This document shows positions 60,429 through 64,000 of a stretch of 64,000 nucleotides of DNA, one piece after another. This stretch comes from Collybiopsis luxurians FD-317 M1. Taxonomy: Eukaryota; Basidiomycota; Agaricomycetes; Agaricales; Omphalotaceae. Every line of letters begins with the position of its first letter. Position 1 is the stretch's first letter. The DNA lies in contig KN834806.1 of the NCBI GenBank assembly GCA_000827265.1, forward strand, positions 267,967-331,966. The letters run 5' to 3'. Position numbers and translations under genes: made by a program. Below the pieces are notes generated by a model, which saw nothing but the letters and a program-made list of their open reading frames with translations, was not told where the DNA came from and did no database searches.

Positions 60429-61435
60429 ATGTATTCTAATTAATTGAGCTGCTTGTAAAACTTATGAAATTCAGACAATAAACTTATGCTCAAATTTCCT
60501 TTATTGTGTTCTTCATAAGTACTATGTTCAAAGATGAACTTATGCAATGCAAATCCTGTGACTGCGACAAATAAGTGCCTAATCAGAACAGACTGTGATT
60601 CTGAACTGAGCTAGGACTTATTTTAAACTTATGTAAATGCTCCCAAAATCTCTTGAACATGAGTTCTCCTTAAGTCATCAACCTTCAACTGGAAACCATT
60701 TTGGACTTATGAAAATTCACTCTCAATTCTTTTAACATAAGTTCACCATAAATTCACCTGACTTGACCTAGAACTTATTTTGGGATTATTTTATACTTAG
60801 AGTGCTTGATTGCGCATATGCTGAGGCAGTTTTTGTGTACATTTTTACCACTCTAAAATGAAAATTAAAAAAATCATAGACCTTGCTCAGAACTGGGAAA
60901 ATAACAGCCCTAGTTTTGGGGCGCCACCAAGTTCTAGGTGTCCCTGAGGTGTCCCTGAGTACAGACTTGGAAACTTGTGCATTTGTCCTTCAGAAATGGG
61001 CACCCTTGTGCAGCAATTTCCCTTTGGTACTGCACCCTTAGTGATGCATTCCCAGAGATGCACCAGGGATGCTGCACCCTCAGCAATGCACCTCTTTGGC
61101 TTCTCCACAAGGGTACTCAAGGGTGCTTCAAGGCTGTGGCTGCTTCAGTACAGCTTCACTGAGGGTGCTTCACTGAAGGTATTCCAGTTGTTCCAGTTGT
61201 ACATAACTTGACTGAATTGATGGCAGTTCTGCCATGTGAGCCTCAATGTATCCCCAATCTGACACCTAACCTAGACTCCAATCATCACTGTTGTATTGCC
61301 ACTGTCAGCATGCGCAATATATTCCTTTCCTTTCTGAAAGCTCACTATGCCTGAAGTACATCATTGCTTGTGAGGACATGTGGCTGCTAAACAGGTCTGG
61401 ACTCTGCACCATCACACAGCAGTACATACTGTCCC

Positions 61436-61692
61436 ATTTTAAGCACTTCGTATGTCTTGTGTCTGCAGGGCATCTTACGAAACGAAATGTCCCACCCTGT
61501 CCAGTGTCCAATTAAGCTCTTACAAAATTTTTCCCAGGTGCCCATGGGCACTTAGCCTTTTATAGTAATTAAATTTTGTAAATTCCTTCATGTCCTGGTG
61601 TCCAACAGGCGCTTACAAAAAATAAATTTTGTATGATTTGTCCCACTGTCCCACCCCTTACAAAGTGCTCAAAATGCTACAGTACCCTCATA
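61436..61692 (+). repeat. Dispersed repeat, copy B (partner at 15955-16210)
   Basis: Shares with copy A the ordered landmarks taagcacttcgtatg, gcagggcatctta, gtccaattaa, a cttac-aaa block and aataaattttgtatgatttg. The encoded peptide fragments (KNKFCMICPT, LTKCSKC) match between the copies, supporting a once-coding origin. Confidence 0.6.
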
Positions 61693-64000
61693 GATCTATG
61701 AACCTGTTTTGGACCTGGACTTCAAATCCAGTATCTAAGCTCCTGCATCTAAAGCCACATTTCAACAGCCCCAAGAGGAGTGAGCTCAGATCAGCTGGAG
61801 CTGGAGCCTCTTTCTTGTCCACTCTAGAACTGTTTCTGGTTCACAGCATCAAGTGTCATTGCAATTGGATCTGAATGATTGGTCTTGTAAAAGGATTGTA
61901 TATGTACTTTGGCAAATTTCTCAAATCTTTCTGCAAAGCACCTTTAATAGCACCAGAATGCCATATAGGGAATGAGCCACTGGAACCAATTCTGAATGAA
62001 ATCTACATAGAGATCATTTTGCACTATTGAATACCAAAATGCTCATTTGCAGAGGCCTTTACTCAAAGGATCAAAGACCTTGGCAACATAGCAGCTGTGT
62101 GTAGACTTTTTCAGTTGATCATGCTCCTGCTGATGTTCAACACCATTCATCTTTGATCTTGATATGAGAGTGGCATCCAGAAAGATGCCATCACCCAGTT
62201 ATTTTTTGATATCTTTGTTGACTATTCTCCTGCTATCTATATTGGTAACTTTGTTACAAAACTATCAATCGAGGATAGCAGCAACACTGCAGTCTCTGGA
62301 ACAGTTCACATCTCTCAGCAAGCTCTACTTCATGATTATGCTGTTAGTCTTGTGAATCTCCCAAATTTATGCAAATTTATGCTTCAAAGAATTTCTTTAT
62401 TGCTGATAAGCCAATTTTTCAGCTATGGTTCAAATCTAAACAAAACACTTGATCCTGTGTTTCATATGTTCAATTATGTGGTATATTGAGGACTGTAGTG
62501 AGCCCAAAGCTGTCAGTCAACTCTGGAGAGACCTATTGTACCAATATGGGTCACTGAATGACAGTACATGTTTAAGGTACCTTGTGATGCACCTATACTA
62601 TAAGTTCTGAGTGGCTTGTGAGGAAGTGTCAGTGACTGATGGATCACAGTCGATGAAGCTTATTAAAATCTCTCAAACACAATATGGCCTAGGTCATTGA
62701 AGGACTTCTATTCATAAGGGGTAAACAAAAAGCTCATGCTACATTATGACAACTGAGTAACAAAGTATGTCAATGAAGGGAGTCTGTTCAATGAAGTCTT
62801 GATTAACAAGGCCTTGTTGACTCAGTCTGCTTCTATGGTGTTCATAGGATAAGGATGAACAATCATGTGGAAGTCATAGGTAGCTTTGCTGACTTAGTTT
62901 TGCAACATGACACATGGGTGATATTGTTGAGGCAAAACTCAATGACTGAAAGTCTGGACTGTCTTGGTGGTACTAATAATAGTCATCAAAGCATGGTACA
63001 GGTGTAAAGAGATCTACTGGCCAGGAAACATGAATATTGTTATTGGCTGAAGGGTTAGAATAATTACTTGGCTCGCTGGGCTCCTGATAAAGATTGGATG
63101 TGACTCAAGTCAATGAGAAATTGCAGAAGCCTGATAGGCCAACAGAGGACTGTGGAACAGGTGAAAGCAGAATGAACCTTTAGCCTCTGGCTTAATGATA
63201 CTTCAGCGAACCAAAAATGGTAACTCACTGAAACCAAAAGAAGGTTCTATGAGGTTTATTCAAACAAATTAATAGAAATAGAAATACTTTGAGATGTATG
63301 CATATTAATAGTATTTAGGAAAGCTAGGGTACTGTACAGTATAAAAGGTGTAATAGTAGATAGCATGAATCTCAGTTTTTGATATGAGCCTATCTCAATT
63401 TGCTAGAGTGGCAAGATTATCAACAGGGTTAAAGTGTTTTAGCTGTTAATAGCTATAATTGCTCACATTGACCACTGGACTCAGTTGAATAGGAATTTCC
63501 ATTTGAAACTCCCAGAAACTAGACTGCAAAGTTGTTGACATATCTTGAGGAGAGGGACTGGATATAAGGTGAACCTCATACAGACCTCACCTCCCCAGCA
63601 TATACTGCCCAGGCTCTAGTCTACAAAAGTGTAGGTTGAACAGTCAGTGACTTGTTTAAGCTTCAGTGAAAACAGTCTGAATACACTAAGCCCACTTGAA
63701 ACAAAGTAGAGTGTGTAAAAGCCTGCAAGGTGCATCAGGAAAAGTACCTAAAGCCCAGGCAAATACAGGAAGCCTGAGAGCACCCAGGAAACTGGCCAAA
63801 TCCTAGGAACCTTCAGGCACTCTCAGGCAGTCCAAGTTGCTTAGGATACTTAGGCTTCCCAGGTTTTAGCCCAATTCCTAGGTGCCCTGGAAGATATTTG
63901 AAAGTGGCCTGAGGGTCCCTGAAGGCTCTCTGAGGGTCCCTGAGGATCCCAGAACCTGAAATATTTTAAATGCTACAAATCATACAAAATTATATTGTAA

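Larger units (their letters stand above)
57551..64000. other. Repeat-rich, gene-free stretch
   Basis: No coding frame with recognised features. It contains GGCT-rich sequence at about 58918-58960 (cagctcggctcggcttc), AT-rich DNA at 59.8-60.2 kb, CAGGTT/CCTAGGTT arrays, a dispersed repeat shared with 15955-16210, and unassigned frames (for example 62164-62355). The general look is of accumulated transposon remnants. Confidence 0.5.

Noticed and set aside
1..64000. tRNA and rRNA genes
   Set aside because: No T-loop/anticodon arrangement that folds convincingly was found by eye; a covariance-model scan would be decisive.

Overview
The window looks like the chromosome of a mushroom-forming basidiomycete (Agaricomycetes). 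Genes are broken by many short GT-AG introns, mostly about 45-80 nt. The recognisable families (DUF7918, DUF6533, DUF6534 and other fungal seven-helix membrane proteins, a class E P450, a DAL5-type MFS carrier, an F-box protein) are typical of Agaricomycetes. No genus can be named. No rRNA, convincing tRNA, CRISPR array, operon or other bacterial feature was seen. Exon borders below were worked out by hand from splice signals, reading frame and comparison between paralogues; no alignment or RNA evidence was available.

Layout. 1-5.6 kb: a tandem duplication of a unit of about 2.75 kb, each unit holding a DUF7918 gene and a second, unrecognised gene. The second unit is decaying and a further unit is cut by the left edge. 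5.6-20.5 kb: mostly gene-poor, with one seven-helix membrane protein (11950-13436), a small pheromone-precursor-like ORF (7704-7841) and AT-rich repeat-bearing DNA (15-18.6 kb). 20.5-25.3 kb: an anion:cation-symporter type MFS transporter and, on the other strand, a peroxisomal 2,4-dienoyl-CoA reductase (SPS19/DECR2 type). 25.6-32.2 kb: three tandem copies of a DUF6533 seven-helix gene, the middle one internally deleted, bracketed by copies of a PEX11-like promoter segment. 32.7-38 kb: a PEX11 5' fragment, a 459-bp MITE, a DUF6534 gene and a convergent seven-helix gene. 39.3-40.5 kb: PEX11. 41-47 kb: two paralogous small genes (one frameshifted), a second PEX11-like fragment and a decayed Harbinger transposase. 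48-53 kb: a cytochrome P450 and a second DUF6534 gene. 54-57.6 kb: a third DUF7918 gene and an F-box protein. 57.6-64 kb: repeat-rich DNA with CAGGTT/CCTAGGTT arrays and no credible gene.

How genes relate. SPS19 and PEX11 both point to peroxisomes (unsaturated fatty acid beta-oxidation, and peroxisome division). The many seven-helix proteins (four intact or near-intact families, six loci) suggest a region that has expanded membrane, possibly sensory, proteins by local duplication. The DUF7918 proteins share a C-terminal tail with acidic SUMO-interaction-like motifs, the most interesting functional hint in the window.
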